A DNA stretch of 25,629 bases, from NCBI GenBank assembly GCA_046538945.1, contig JBKHHW010000030.1:1-25629 (forward strand), given 5' to 3'. Positions 1-8,150 of this stretch are shown here, piece by piece. The stretch comes from JAEZKC01 sp046538945 (GTDB lineage: Bacteria; Fibrobacterota; Chitinivibrionia; Chitinivibrionales; Chitinispirillaceae). Position numbers and translations under genes: made by a program. Each line of letters opens with the position of its first letter. Position 1 is the first letter of the stretch. The notes below the pieces were generated by a model, which ran no database searches, was not told the origin of the DNA, and was given only the letters and a program-made list of their open reading frames with translations.

Positions 1-668
1 TCCATAACCAGCTTGTTGTCTATAAAAAGCCAGACATCATCATCTCCTCTGAAACTGAATGTCAGCCCCGGTTCCATAATGAATTCCCATTTCAGTTCCA
101 TTGTGAATGAATAATTATGATCCCCGGTAACGTCGCTGTCCGTGGTCCATTCGTTGCCGAAACCCTGATCATCAAGGGGGAAAAAACTTTTGTTGTCGTA
201 GGTATACACACCATTTCCGGAATGCTCGAAAATCAGCTCTCCGGGGATTACCACGTTTTTGAACGCGGTATCGTGGGTGACTTCCTCCACACCCAAATAC
301 TCGACTTCAGTCCCGAACTCATTACTCACCGTTTCCCGGTAACCGGGAGCGGGGTCGTACATAGGTTTGGTGAAATCACCCTGTCCGCCCCCATTGGCCC
401 AATCCCTGAACCAGTACTTTAGATAGTGGTTCAGATACGGATCAGGTCCCACTTGCGGTTTGAACTCATCATCCAAATACTCCGCTACCATCCCGCTGCG
501 AAGACCACCTTCGTGAGGCGCTTCGAACTCAGGATTGCTCCTATCGGAATGGAAATCATAAAACGTGACCGGAACGGTAATATGATCCGGACGACTCTGG
601 GCGTTGAGCCCCGTGCAGAACAGTACTCCCAGGCTGAGAGCCAGTCTGACTTGTGAATTTATTCTCAT
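1..668 (-). CDS. Fibro-slime domain secreted protein, N-terminal part
   Basis: Reading leftwards from ATG at 668 gives 222 residues before the window ends, so the 3' part is missing. The start has a GGGGAGA ribosome site about 6 bases upstream. Residues 1-23 form a signal peptide (basic start, hydrophobic LALSLGVLF core, likely cleavage after Ala23), so the protein is exported. The mature part carries hallmarks of the fibro-slime domain: VTFYDFHSDRSNPEF near residues 33-47, a YWFRDW segment, the DNKSFFPLDDQGFGNEW stretch, a HNYSFTMEL block and a GDDDVWLFIDNKLV block. The last block resembles the PA14-like carbohydrate-binding fold. In Fibrobacter this domain occurs in extracellular proteins linked to adhesion to cellulose or to slime; the exact ligand cannot be told here. 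It is transcribed divergently from the kinase gene. The family assignment is firm; the role is inferred. Confidence 0.85.
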   Translation of the reverse strand, partial: MRINSQVRLALSLGVLFCTGLNAQSRPDHITVPVTFYDFHSDRSNPEFEAPHEGGLRSGMVAEYLDDEFKPQVGPDPYLNHYLKYWFRDWANGGGQGDFTKPMYDPAPGYRETVSNEFGTEVEYLGVEEVTHDTAFKNVVIPGELIFEHSGNGVYTYDNKSFFPLDDQGFGNEWTTDSDVTGDHNYSFTMELKWEFIMEPGLTFSFRGDDDVWLFIDNKLVM

Positions 669-1167
669 AACGGTCTCCCCCCATTTATTAATCTGCAAAA
701 TCAAATGGGCTGAATCTGAAGGAAAGCAGGAAAAGTCACTTTTACCTAATATTATAATATAAGCGATGCTCGATGCGTTCCTCTACTATGTTTTTTCCAA
801 AAAAAGTGTAACACTCTGTAATGATATAATCATGGTACTTCGAAAGAATGGCTGATCCGAACCGGTTGCGGATTTGGCCCTGAACCAGTTTTTTTACCGA
901 CCACGGGAGGCATTTTACTATTTTACCCCTCTGCTTTCTGAAAGGTATTCTGTTAGGAATTGATTAAACAGAACGGATGTGACCCGGATCACACACAGAC
1001 TGCATCGGAAAATTATATATTTCAGTAGGGGTTTCCCTGGGGAAAGCCGACAGATACGTGGCAGTGGAATTGCAGGATAATACAATCTCCTGTCCAGAAC
1101 AAGTACAACCGGTTTCATCATACACCACCTGTGCGCCGACAAGGCGCGCCACTCGGAAAGGATAAAG
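669..1167. promoter_or_regulatory. Divergent intergenic regulatory region
   Basis: This stretch of about 500 bases separates two divergent genes and holds no credible coding sequence. Leftward, a TATAAT hexamer (756 to 751, minus strand) could be the -10 box of the fibro-slime gene, but its -35 match is poor. An 11-base palindrome AGTGTAACACT lies at 805-815. Rightward it holds the CRP-type site and TATATT box listed separately. Three small hairpins fall in the presumed kinase leader: GGTTTCC/GGAAAGCC around 1030-1047, CAGGA/TCCTG (1073-1092) and GCGCC/GGCGC (1133-1147). Confidence 0.5.
978..1021 (+). promoter_or_regulatory. CRP/FNR-family operator and -10 box for the kinase-hydS operon
   Basis: TGTGACCCGGATCACA at 978-993 is a perfect TGTGA-N6-TCACA palindrome, the consensus of CRP-type regulators. 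TATATT at 1016-1021 would be a -10 box. The inferred transcription start near 1028 puts the operator centre at about -42, the usual place for a class II activator site. No good -35 box is seen, as expected for an activated promoter. The match is visible in the sequence; the identity of the regulator is unknown. Confidence 0.55.
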
Positions 1168-2940
1168 ATGTCAACGACATCCCAGCCTCATCCGGAACAG
1201 AATGATGCATTCGCTCAAATGCCCGATTTTCCAACATCCCAGAAAAGAAAATCGAATCCCGCCCAAACCGACGCATCGTCAGGGAAAAATCCTGCGCTCT
1301 CCACCGGCACAGGGAAGATAAAGACAGGTTCAGGAACCCATGTCTACATTGGAAGAAAGATAACCGATTCCGCCAAGCCCTCCGCCCAATCGAAACTGAA
1401 AGAAACCACTACCCTTACCGGCTTTTCCATCGATACAGATTACTCTCATAAAGACGAACAGTACAATCGAAAGGAAACCTCTTTTTCAGACACTTCAATA
1501 AACACAGAAAAGAGTGATCTGAAAAAGACGACGATCCGGGAAGCGGAAGCGGTAATAACGGATGAAGAGGCATCGGAGGCTCCGTCACAACCGCCGCAGG
1601 TTTCTCCGAGCACCTCCCCGAACAGAGATCGGGGTCAAACGAACAATCTTTCTCTTGACATATCCAGTTCATTTCCACATACGGAAATTCCAAGCGGCAG
1701 CGAACAGATCCCGCTGGGCTCCGGTGTCATTACAGGAATTCTGGGAACAGGCGGGATGGCGCGGGTATACAGAATATGGAATGAAAAGCTTGAGGTGTTC
1801 CGGGCTGTCAAAATACTGCTCAATACTAACCAGAGGTCAACCTGGACCCGGTTTGAAACTGAAGTCAAAATCTCGGCCAAGCTGCACCACCCCAACATAA
1901 TTGACATACACACTGTAGGGGAGTGGCGCGGGATCCCCTACCTGGAAATGGAAATTGTCGAAGGGGAGACCCTGGGAGCCCTGATCGACCGTCACAAGGC
2001 GCTTCCCGCCCCGGTATGCTCCGCAGTGGCGATACAGATCACCAGAGCTCTGGCCTATGCTCATTCCCAGGAGATTCTCATTTACGGGAAAAAATACAAG
2101 GGAATCATTCACCGAGATCTCAAACCCTCAAACGTGATGATCCGCAATGACGGAACTGTCAAACTTATGGATTTCGGGGTGGCCAGACCTGTCGAAACAG
2201 GCCTTCACACAATCGACACGGAAAGCATCGTAGGGACCATTCACTATTTCTCTCCGGAACAGATCAACGGCTATCCGATCGACACGCTTTCAGACATCTA
2301 TTCTTTCGGTGCAGTGCTTTACGAAATGCTGTGCGGATCCAACCCCTTCCCCCAGACATCAATGGTCAGTCTCATTCGGGCAAAAGAGAAGAATTCGTTC
2401 AGAAGGCTTGAAGACAATCCAAGACCGATTGATTCCAGAATGGCTGCGGTAGCCCAGGTCTGCCTGCGTACGGATAAAAAGGGCAGATTCCAGAGTGCGG
2501 TCCAGCTCCAGAAACACCTTGAGGAGATACATTCGTCCTTTTGTCTGGGAAGCCCTGAAGAGGTTATGCGGCTGTATTTTCAGAATCCGCAGGCATTGCA
2601 GAATTCTTCAGAGGAGGAGACACGGCAGACGACAGTTCCAAAGCCTGAAACTCTCGATGTGGTCCCGGCGGCAACAGATCTCCAAGCAAACGAATCGAAC
2701 AGTGAAATCGCGTCCGCATCACTCGGAGAAGAACAGGATGAGAAGAATGCATCTCTGAGAAAAAGTCACAAGGTCACTATCATCATAACAGTTCTGGCTT
2801 CACTGCTTGTCATTTTGGGAATAATTCTATTCGCAGCCAGAACTTCCGACCAGCCATCACAAGCGGAAAGCCAAAGAAGCGTAATGTGCGTCATCGGACA
2901 AAAAGCAGGATATTCAACGGGAGGATCAGTTAAATGGTAA
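1168..2940 (+). CDS. Transmembrane Ser/Thr protein kinase (Hanks type)
   Basis: This 590-residue protein begins with about 180 polar, Ser/Thr-rich residues without a recognised domain. The kinase domain spans roughly 183-455: glycine loop GTGGMARV (193-200), AVK lysine (K215), alpha-C glutamate around E232, catalytic loop HRDLKPSN (315-322), DFG (335-337) and SPE in place of APE (362-364). All catalytic residues are present, so it should be active. A second polar linker leads to one membrane helix (about 536-557). Only 33 residues follow the helix, so there is no extracellular sensor domain of the PASTA or similar type. The start has AGGA seven bases upstream. The last codons contain the ribosome site of the next gene, and the stop overlaps its ATG by 7 bases, implying coupled expression. 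I infer that the downstream hydrogenase-like protein supplies the input signal. Targets are unknown. Confidence 0.9.
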   Translation: MSTTSQPHPEQNDAFAQMPDFPTSQKRKSNPAQTDASSGKNPALSTGTGKIKTGSGTHVYIGRKITDSAKPSAQSKLKETTTLTGFSIDTDYSHKDEQYNRKETSFSDTSINTEKSDLKKTTIREAEAVITDEEASEAPSQPPQVSPSTSPNRDRGQTNNLSLDISSSFPHTEIPSGSEQIPLGSGVITGILGTGGMARVYRIWNEKLEVFRAVKILLNTNQRSTWTRFETEVKISAKLHHPNIIDIHTVGEWRGIPYLEMEIVEGETLGALIDRHKALPAPVCSAVAIQITRALAYAHSQEILIYGKKYKGIIHRDLKPSNVMIRNDGTVKLMDFGVARPVETGLHTIDTESIVGTIHYFSPEQINGYPIDTLSDIYSFGAVLYEMLCGSNPFPQTSMVSLIRAKEKNSFRRLEDNPRPIDSRMAAVAQVCLRTDKKGRFQSAVQLQKHLEEIHSSFCLGSPEEVMRLYFQNPQALQNSSEEETRQTTVPKPETLDVVPAATDLQANESNSEIASASLGEEQDEKNASLRKSHKVTIIITVLASLLVILGIILFAARTSDQPSQAESQRSVMCVIGQKAGYSTGGSVKW

Positions 2941-4643
2941 TCGGAAAGAAGCTTAAAGAACTGCCGGTGAGTGTGGGAGTGGACGGAGAGAAGTGTGTCA
3001 ACTGCCACGCCTGCATCAGCGCCTGTCCGGTCAAATACTGCAACGACGGAAGCGGTGATTTCGTCAGCGTAAACCCTTTTATGTGCATCGGGTGCGGAAA
3101 CTGCATTACCCACTGCACTCACGGAGCACGGTTCTGGGTTGATGATTTTGACGCGCTGCTCGAGGATCTGGCAAACGGGCAGAAGATCATTGCCATCGTG
3201 GCACCATCCGCCGCCTCAAGCTTTCCCTCCCAATTTCTCAATCTGAACGGCTGGCTCAAAGATTTGGGAGTGGAGGCGGTTTTCGATGTGAGTTTCGGTG
3301 CGGAACTGACTGTGAAATCATATATCGAATACATAAACAGCACCAAAGCCAAAACGTTGATTTCCCAGCCCTGCCCTGCCATTGTCACCTATATCGAGAT
3401 GTATCTGCCCGAGCTTATCCCCTATCTTGCGCCCGTGGACAGCCCGATGCTGCATACGATGAAAATGATCAGAAAATACTATCCTCAGTTTGCGGAATAC
3501 AGAATCGCGGCCATTTCGCCCTGCCTTGCAAAGAAGAGGGAATTTCATGAAACGGGACTGGGAGAGTACAATGTCGGCTTCAAGTCCGTGCAGAACTATT
3601 TGTCCCGGAGTGGCACAGATCTTAATTCCTATCCTGAAGAACCGTATATGAATCCGCCGGCAGAACGGGCGGTAGGGTTTTCAAGTCCGGGCGGACTGCT
3701 CAAGACAGCCGAAAGATGGGTGCCCGGCATTTCCGAATCCTCCCGAAAAATCGAGGGACCGGAAATAATCTACAACTACCTCGACAAACTGCTTGAATCC
3801 ATCGATTCCGGAACGGCCCCGGCACTTATCGACTGTCTCAACTGCACCCACGGCTGCAACGGCGGTCCACTCACGATCACCGAAGAACGGGCCCTTGACG
3901 ATATCGAAAAGGCCATTGCGTCGCGTCAGCACCGGGCGGTTGCGTCCTTTGTTGGTTCCGAAGACGGGGAGCAGTCTAAAAATGCGGATCCGCAGAAAAT
4001 AAATGAGGTTCTTGAAGAATTCTGGCAAGAGGGTGATTACAACCGCAGGTACAGAGATCTCAGTATCAACAATCGCATCATAGTCCCCTCCGATGAAGAA
4101 CTAAAAAAGATCTACAAAATGATGCGCAAGACAAGTGAAAGTGATTTCTACAACTGCAGTTCCTGCGGCTACGGAACGTGCCAGAACATGGCCATTGCCA
4201 TCTACAACGGGCTTAATCGTCCTGAGAACTGCCACTTCTATCTGGCAGAAGAGGCGAGGATGAAAACCGCCGCTGTTTCCGAAAACGAAAAGCGGCTGAG
4301 AACCATTCTTTCAACCACCAGTGCAGGATTCTGTCTGGCAGACGCGGATTTCAAAATGATAGTGGTGAACAACTCATTCTGCAGAATTTTTGGCATGCAG
4401 CGCGAGAAGCTCATCGGTTCGACCATTCTCAAAAAGCAGCTGGAGCGGTGTTCCACCGGCAACGGGATGAATTCTGAAATACGCGTATGCAGCCCAGAGG
4501 GTGTAATTAGTTATTATCAGATAATCGCGAATCCCTATTTTGACGAAAACAAGGATCTGGTGGGATATTTCGCTCTGATAGTGGATATCAGTAAGTACCG
4601 CAAGGAGACAAATACCGGACCTGCTCAGGCCCGGGCGAGTTAA
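2934..4643 (+). CDS. hydS: Sensory [FeFe]-hydrogenase with PAS domain (group C, HydS-like)
   Basis: The 569 residues contain four parts. Two [4Fe-4S] motifs lie at Cys21/24/27/31 and Cys51/54/57/61. The H-cluster domain follows (about 80-330), with SQPCP (Cys147), SPCLAKKRE (Cys197) and CLNCTHGCNGG (Cys304 and Cys308). A further Fe-S domain has Cys408/411/416/433. A PAS domain ends the protein (about 450-555). All four expected H-cluster cysteines are present. The Cys that relays protons in catalytic enzymes (first C of TSCCP) is Pro, and the P2 Met is Ser, as in the putative sensory group C rather than in hydrogen-producing enzymes. No membrane segment or signal peptide is seen, so it is cytoplasmic. 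GGGAGG lies nine bases before the ATG. The likely role is to sense hydrogen and pass the signal to the overlapping kinase; that link is inference. No maturases (HydEFG) or catalytic hydrogenase lie in the window. Confidence 0.9.
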   Translation: MVIGKKLKELPVSVGVDGEKCVNCHACISACPVKYCNDGSGDFVSVNPFMCIGCGNCITHCTHGARFWVDDFDALLEDLANGQKIIAIVAPSAASSFPSQFLNLNGWLKDLGVEAVFDVSFGAELTVKSYIEYINSTKAKTLISQPCPAIVTYIEMYLPELIPYLAPVDSPMLHTMKMIRKYYPQFAEYRIAAISPCLAKKREFHETGLGEYNVGFKSVQNYLSRSGTDLNSYPEEPYMNPPAERAVGFSSPGGLLKTAERWVPGISESSRKIEGPEIIYNYLDKLLESIDSGTAPALIDCLNCTHGCNGGPLTITEERALDDIEKAIASRQHRAVASFVGSEDGEQSKNADPQKINEVLEEFWQEGDYNRRYRDLSINNRIIVPSDEELKKIYKMMRKTSESDFYNCSSCGYGTCQNMAIAIYNGLNRPENCHFYLAEEARMKTAAVSENEKRLRTILSTTSAGFCLADADFKMIVVNNSFCRIFGMQREKLIGSTILKKQLERCSTGNGMNSEIRVCSPEGVISYYQIIANPYFDENKDLVGYFALIVDISKYRKETNTGPAQARAS

Positions 4644-4666
4644 ACCATGCTCAGGCTCATCTGTAG

Positions 4667-4703
4667 ATAAAAATCCCGGGATGAATCATCTCGGGATTTT
4701 TAT
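4667..4703 (+). terminator. Intrinsic terminator of the kinase-hydS operon
   Basis: AAAAATCCCG (4669-4678) pairs with CGGGATTTTT (4692-4701); the stem continues inward with G-T, G-C, A-T and T-A pairs. The T-run ends the right arm. It lies 25 bases after the hydS stop. The A-rich left arm means it could also work on the opposite strand. Confidence 0.85.
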
Positions 4704-5049
4704 CTTGAATTTCTGCCTGCCGGCTCTGCAGTTTTTTTCATGTTTTAGTTCCCATTAATGATAAAGGGATGAGAAAAGATCTGCTGTCTGATTAATTAGA
4801 ACAGAGCCAGTGGATCCAACTTAATGCGAGTATACAACACGACCTTAACGGTTGAGCTATAACGAACCATTTCTGCTGACTGCCATCGAAAATGAGGTTA
4901 ACAGAAAAACTGATTCACTTGGCACACAAATGGCAGGCCAGCAGATTAGAGCTGTTTGGAATATTCAACTCAGGGGATGCATCAGTTGTATATCAATGTA
5001 CCTTTTGTAGAAATCCGATCAAAAAGATCAACGTGAATGGAATTTCTGA
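4704..5049. other. Intergenic region before mtgA, no gene seen
   Basis: About 350 bases between the hydS terminator and mtgA. No coding sequence, RNA gene or repeat is supported. It should contain the mtgA-uvsE promoter, but I see no convincing -35/-10 pair. Confidence 0.4.
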
Positions 5050-5919
5050 ATGACCGAACCCAAAAAGCCTCTGGTTCTCCGAATACTGCGGATCCTTTGG
5101 ATTTCTATTAAAACGCTGTTCATAACCTATGCCGTTGCCTTCTCGCTCACAATGACGGCACTTTTCATTATCGGGTACATCTATGTCATGAACCCGATCA
5201 ACGAAGTCAAACGCCTTAAGGCCGAAAACCCACAGGAAACCGCATTCATGGTTCAGCACAGGAAAAAACTTTCAGAAAGGGAAGAAAACGACAGTCTTGT
5301 GCACGAGTTCATTCCCCTGAATTCCATATCAAAGATTCTGGTAGAAGCGGTGATTGCGGCAGAGGACGATGGTTTTTACAATCACCCCGGTTTTTCCCTT
5401 GTGGCGATCGCAGATGCGATAGAGCATAACCGCAGTTCCGGATCTCGAAAGAGGGGGGCCAGCACAATAACTCAGCAGCTAGCCAAAAACCTTTTCCTTA
5501 GCCCGGAGAGGAGTTTTGAAAGAAAAGCAAAAGAGCTGGGCTACACGCTTCTGATGGAACGGATTCTGGAAAAGGACAGGATCCTGGAACTTTATCTCAA
5601 CTATGCCCAGTGGGGGAAGAACGTTTTTGGCTGTGAAGCAGCATCAAAGACATATTTCAGAAAACGCAGCAGTGAACTCACCAGAAGCCAGGCTGTACGC
5701 ATGGCTGCAGTTCTTGCCATGCCCAGCAAGCTGACACCTCATCACACCAAATCGAATTTCATGGGAAAGCGCCTTCTGGTAATAGCGAACAATCTGTATC
5801 TCAAGGGGGTCATTGATGTATCGGGATATTACTCCATAACGGGACGACATCCGCCGGACTACTCCCCACCTGAAGCCGATACCACTCAGGCAGCCGATTC
5901 CAGCGGGAGTTCAGATTGA
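5050..5919 (+). CDS. mtgA: Monofunctional peptidoglycan glycosyltransferase (GT51)
   Basis: The enzyme polymerises lipid II into glycan strands at the outer face of the inner membrane. In its 289 residues, a short basic start is followed by one membrane helix (about 22-47) and a GT51 domain (about 85-235). The domain shows AAEDDGFYNHPG with catalytic Glu105, RGASTITQQLAKN (135-147) and the RILELYLNYAQWG block with Glu180. There is no transpeptidase domain, and the length suits a monofunctional MtgA rather than a class A PBP. The last 30 residues are acidic, Pro/Ser-rich and probably disordered. The ribosome site before ATG 5050 is weak. The TGA stop shares one base with the uvsE ATG (TGATG), so the two are probably co-transcribed, although their functions look unrelated. 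Confidence 0.92.
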   Translation: MTEPKKPLVLRILRILWISIKTLFITYAVAFSLTMTALFIIGYIYVMNPINEVKRLKAENPQETAFMVQHRKKLSEREENDSLVHEFIPLNSISKILVEAVIAAEDDGFYNHPGFSLVAIADAIEHNRSSGSRKRGASTITQQLAKNLFLSPERSFERKAKELGYTLLMERILEKDRILELYLNYAQWGKNVFGCEAASKTYFRKRSSELTRSQAVRMAAVLAMPSKLTPHHTKSNFMGKRLLVIANNLYLKGVIDVSGYYSITGRHPPDYSPPEADTTQAADSSGSSD

Positions 5920-6809
5920 TGCCGCCCCGCATCGGATACCCCTGCATCAACAGAAGACTTGACTGCAGCTCAAGCCGTACTTTCCGGCTTGCATCCTACA
6001 GCGAAGAGCGTATGGTCCAGACCGTTACCGGCAACCTCGACTGCCTTCAGCGCATACTCGAGTTCAATATGGAGAACAATCTGCTTTTCTTCCGGATCAC
6101 CTCGGATCTGGTCCCGTTCGCCTCTCACCCAGTCTGCACCTACAACTGGCAGGACCATTTTTCCGGAAAATTCAAATCGATAGGCCAGTATATCCGCAGA
6201 CACAACATGCGCATATCCATGCACCCGGACCAGTTCGTTCTTCTCAACGCGAAGGAAAGCAGAATAGTGGAGTCAAGCATAAAGGAGCTTCAGTACCACG
6301 CTGAAGTACTTGATCTGCTGGGAATGGACCAGACTGCCAAGATCCAGATTCACCTCGGAGCGGCGTACGGTGACAAAGAGACAAGCATCGGGAGATTCAT
6401 AAGCTGTTTTTCATCCCTGGACCAGGCAGTGAAACGGAGATTGGTGATCGAAAACGATGACCGGATCTACACGCTTTCAGATTGTCTTCACGTGAATGAT
6501 ACAACCGGCATTCCGATTCTGTTTGACAACTTTCATCACGAATGCAACAGTTCGGGGGAAAGCCTCAAAGAGGCAATATGTCTGAGTTCGAATACGTGGA
6601 GAAAAGAAGACGGTCCGCTCATGATGGACTACAGTTCCCAAAACCCGCAGGGCAGGAAGGGTTCACATACAGAGCACATCAACACACGCCTCTTCCGTTC
6701 ATTTCTGGAAGTGGTGGGTGACACTCCTGCTGACATAATGCTTGAAATAAAAGACAAGGAGAAGAGTGCCTGCAGAGCAATACGCATGGTAGAAAAAATC
6801 TATAGTTGA
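5919..6809 (+). CDS. uvsE: UV damage endonuclease (UvdE/UvsE family)
   Basis: UvsE cuts DNA 5' of UV photoproducts and some other lesions, giving an excision route independent of UvrABC. The 296 residues cover the whole TIM-barrel family: the start reads RIGYPCINR, and metal-ligand blocks follow, with His70, MHPDQF (His102), QIHLG (His145), the glutamate of VIENDD (Glu178) and FDNFHHE (203-208). All expected metal-binding residues appear intact. I chose ATG 5919, which overlaps the mtgA stop (TGATG), over the in-frame TTG at 5916; GGGAG lies about 12 bases upstream. It ends 12 bases from the convergent gene at 6822 with no clear terminator between them. UV repair in a presumed anaerobe hints at occasional exposure to light. 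Confidence 0.92.
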   Translation: MPPRIGYPCINRRLDCSSSRTFRLASYSEERMVQTVTGNLDCLQRILEFNMENNLLFFRITSDLVPFASHPVCTYNWQDHFSGKFKSIGQYIRRHNMRISMHPDQFVLLNAKESRIVESSIKELQYHAEVLDLLGMDQTAKIQIHLGAAYGDKETSIGRFISCFSSLDQAVKRRLVIENDDRIYTLSDCLHVNDTTGIPILFDNFHHECNSSGESLKEAICLSSNTWRKEDGPLMMDYSSQNPQGRKGSHTEHINTRLFRSFLEVVGDTPADIMLEIKDKEKSACRAIRMVEKIYS

Positions 6810-6821
6810 CCAACGCAAAAC

Positions 6822-8042
6822 CTATTCCACATTATAGTCAAACGGCGACATTTCATTAATTCGAAATGCCCCCCTGGTGGTTCTGACTATCTTGACCTCA
6901 GGGATTTTCTTCTTTGCAGCATCAAAGGCACGGTTCAGTTTCAGCACCAGATTAGGGTTAAGAGGATCTGAAACGACATTCGGATCCTTCATGAATTCTC
7001 TGTTTTCAAATTCGCTTCTTCCCTCCAGTTTGAAGGAGGAGAGGATTCTGCTAAGAATGTATGCTGTGGAATCCCGCGCCACTAGCTTACCGTTTCTCAT
7101 GAGGCGTCCGTCCACCTTCCTGTACACCAAGGATGACTTGTGCCTGCTTAAGATCTGCTGATGTCTGCTAAAAACGCATTTCAACGGATCAGGTTCCTGT
7201 TCGGCAGAATCGACTAGAATAGACAGAAGATGTGTTTTGGAAAAAGGGGATTTGCCGTCGTAGCTGACTTTGAAAAGAAATCCCGGAGCGCCGAATGCTA
7301 CTTTTGAAGTACCCTCGCGTGTACTGTATTCGTATACAGAAACGATCTTGTCGGGAAATACCTGGCATGTCACATCTGAAAAAAGATTGCAGAATTCCTG
7401 AAATGTCATTTCCCCCAGAAAGCGGAGGTCATCCATTTCGAAAGTTCGGGCACCTGCACGGTAAGCGGCAGCTTCAACCGAAACAGCTTCAGGCAGACTG
7501 AAACAAACGGGCAACAATCTGAGCATCACTCTCATGAATTCCCAAATCTCTGAGAATGATGACAATTCATCATTCTCAGCATGTATAAAAATAAAAACAG
7601 TCCTATTGGGAAGAGACAACTTTTGATTCATCAGTTCACATGTGAAGCCCGGGAACAGCACCCCGGTGACTATCGGGGCTACAGATTTGTAAATATCACG
7701 GTAGACATCCTCGGAAAGATAAAGTTCTTCCGCAAACGGGGCGACAGCAGATAGCAGTTCCTCAGAAGACAACGGAATTGCAGTTTGCGAACGTCTGAAC
7801 ATCTGTTCCAGAACATCTGAGGGCATTGTTTCGCTATCAACCAGAGCAGAAAAGTCATTCAGAACCGAATAGTAGCATTCAGTGGACACTTCTCCCTTTT
7901 CTTTGCAGAGAAAGTCAAGGGTTCTGACCACGGAGAAGGACTCAGTCAGGGGATGTTTTTCCCAGAACAGATCAATTTTCTCCTCATCGAGTGTTTCAAG
8001 CATGTAAGCATAGATGTATTTCAGAAACTTCATTTTATTCAT
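6822..8042 (-). CDS. Uncharacterised protein with possible winged-helix C-terminus
   Basis: I do not recognise the family of this 406-residue protein. There is no signal peptide or clear membrane helix. The first 130 residues are mostly helical and acidic (YIYAYMLETLDEEKIDLFWE). The middle (about 145-300) mixes beta and helical stretches, including NRTVFIFIHAENDELSSF and KVAFGAPGFLFKVSYDGKS. The last 85 residues resemble an OmpR-type winged helix in layout: a beta hairpin (GRLMRNGKLV), a helix (TAYILSRILSSF), a helix rich in Asn/Leu/Lys (NLVLKLNRAFDAAKKKIP) and a wing-like KIVRTTRGAFRIN. That reading is tentative. The ATG at 8042 has AGGA about six bases upstream. It faces uvsE tail to tail and has its own upstream region. 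If the winged helix is real, it could be a DNA-binding regulator with an unusual N-terminal domain. Confidence 0.75.
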   Translation of the reverse strand: MNKMKFLKYIYAYMLETLDEEKIDLFWEKHPLTESFSVVRTLDFLCKEKGEVSTECYYSVLNDFSALVDSETMPSDVLEQMFRRSQTAIPLSSEELLSAVAPFAEELYLSEDVYRDIYKSVAPIVTGVLFPGFTCELMNQKLSLPNRTVFIFIHAENDELSSFSEIWEFMRVMLRLLPVCFSLPEAVSVEAAAYRAGARTFEMDDLRFLGEMTFQEFCNLFSDVTCQVFPDKIVSVYEYSTREGTSKVAFGAPGFLFKVSYDGKSPFSKTHLLSILVDSAEQEPDPLKCVFSRHQQILSRHKSSLVYRKVDGRLMRNGKLVARDSTAYILSRILSSFKLEGRSEFENREFMKDPNVVSDPLNPNLVLKLNRAFDAAKKKIPEVKIVRTTRGAFRINEMSPFDYNVE

Positions 8043-8150
8043 AGTTCCTGCCGCTCGCCTTTAACTGAGGATATCAAGTAATATACATTAATTAGCAGTA
8101 ACGGGTTGTAAAAGACATTGAGGGTGCACTTACAATGAATATAACGGACT

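Noticed and set aside
117..656. Two plus-strand open frames of 101 and 76 residues
   Set aside because: They are antisense to the fibro-slime gene, whose minus-strand frame has a signal peptide, a ribosome site and recognisable domain motifs.
918..1152. Two minus-strand frames in the kinase leader
   Set aside because: They overlap the CRP-type site and leader hairpins, lack ribosome sites and resemble no protein.
4830..4870. A tRNA-like stretch around GGTTGAGCTATAACGAACC
   Set aside because: It cannot form a full cloverleaf and lacks the T-arm consensus.
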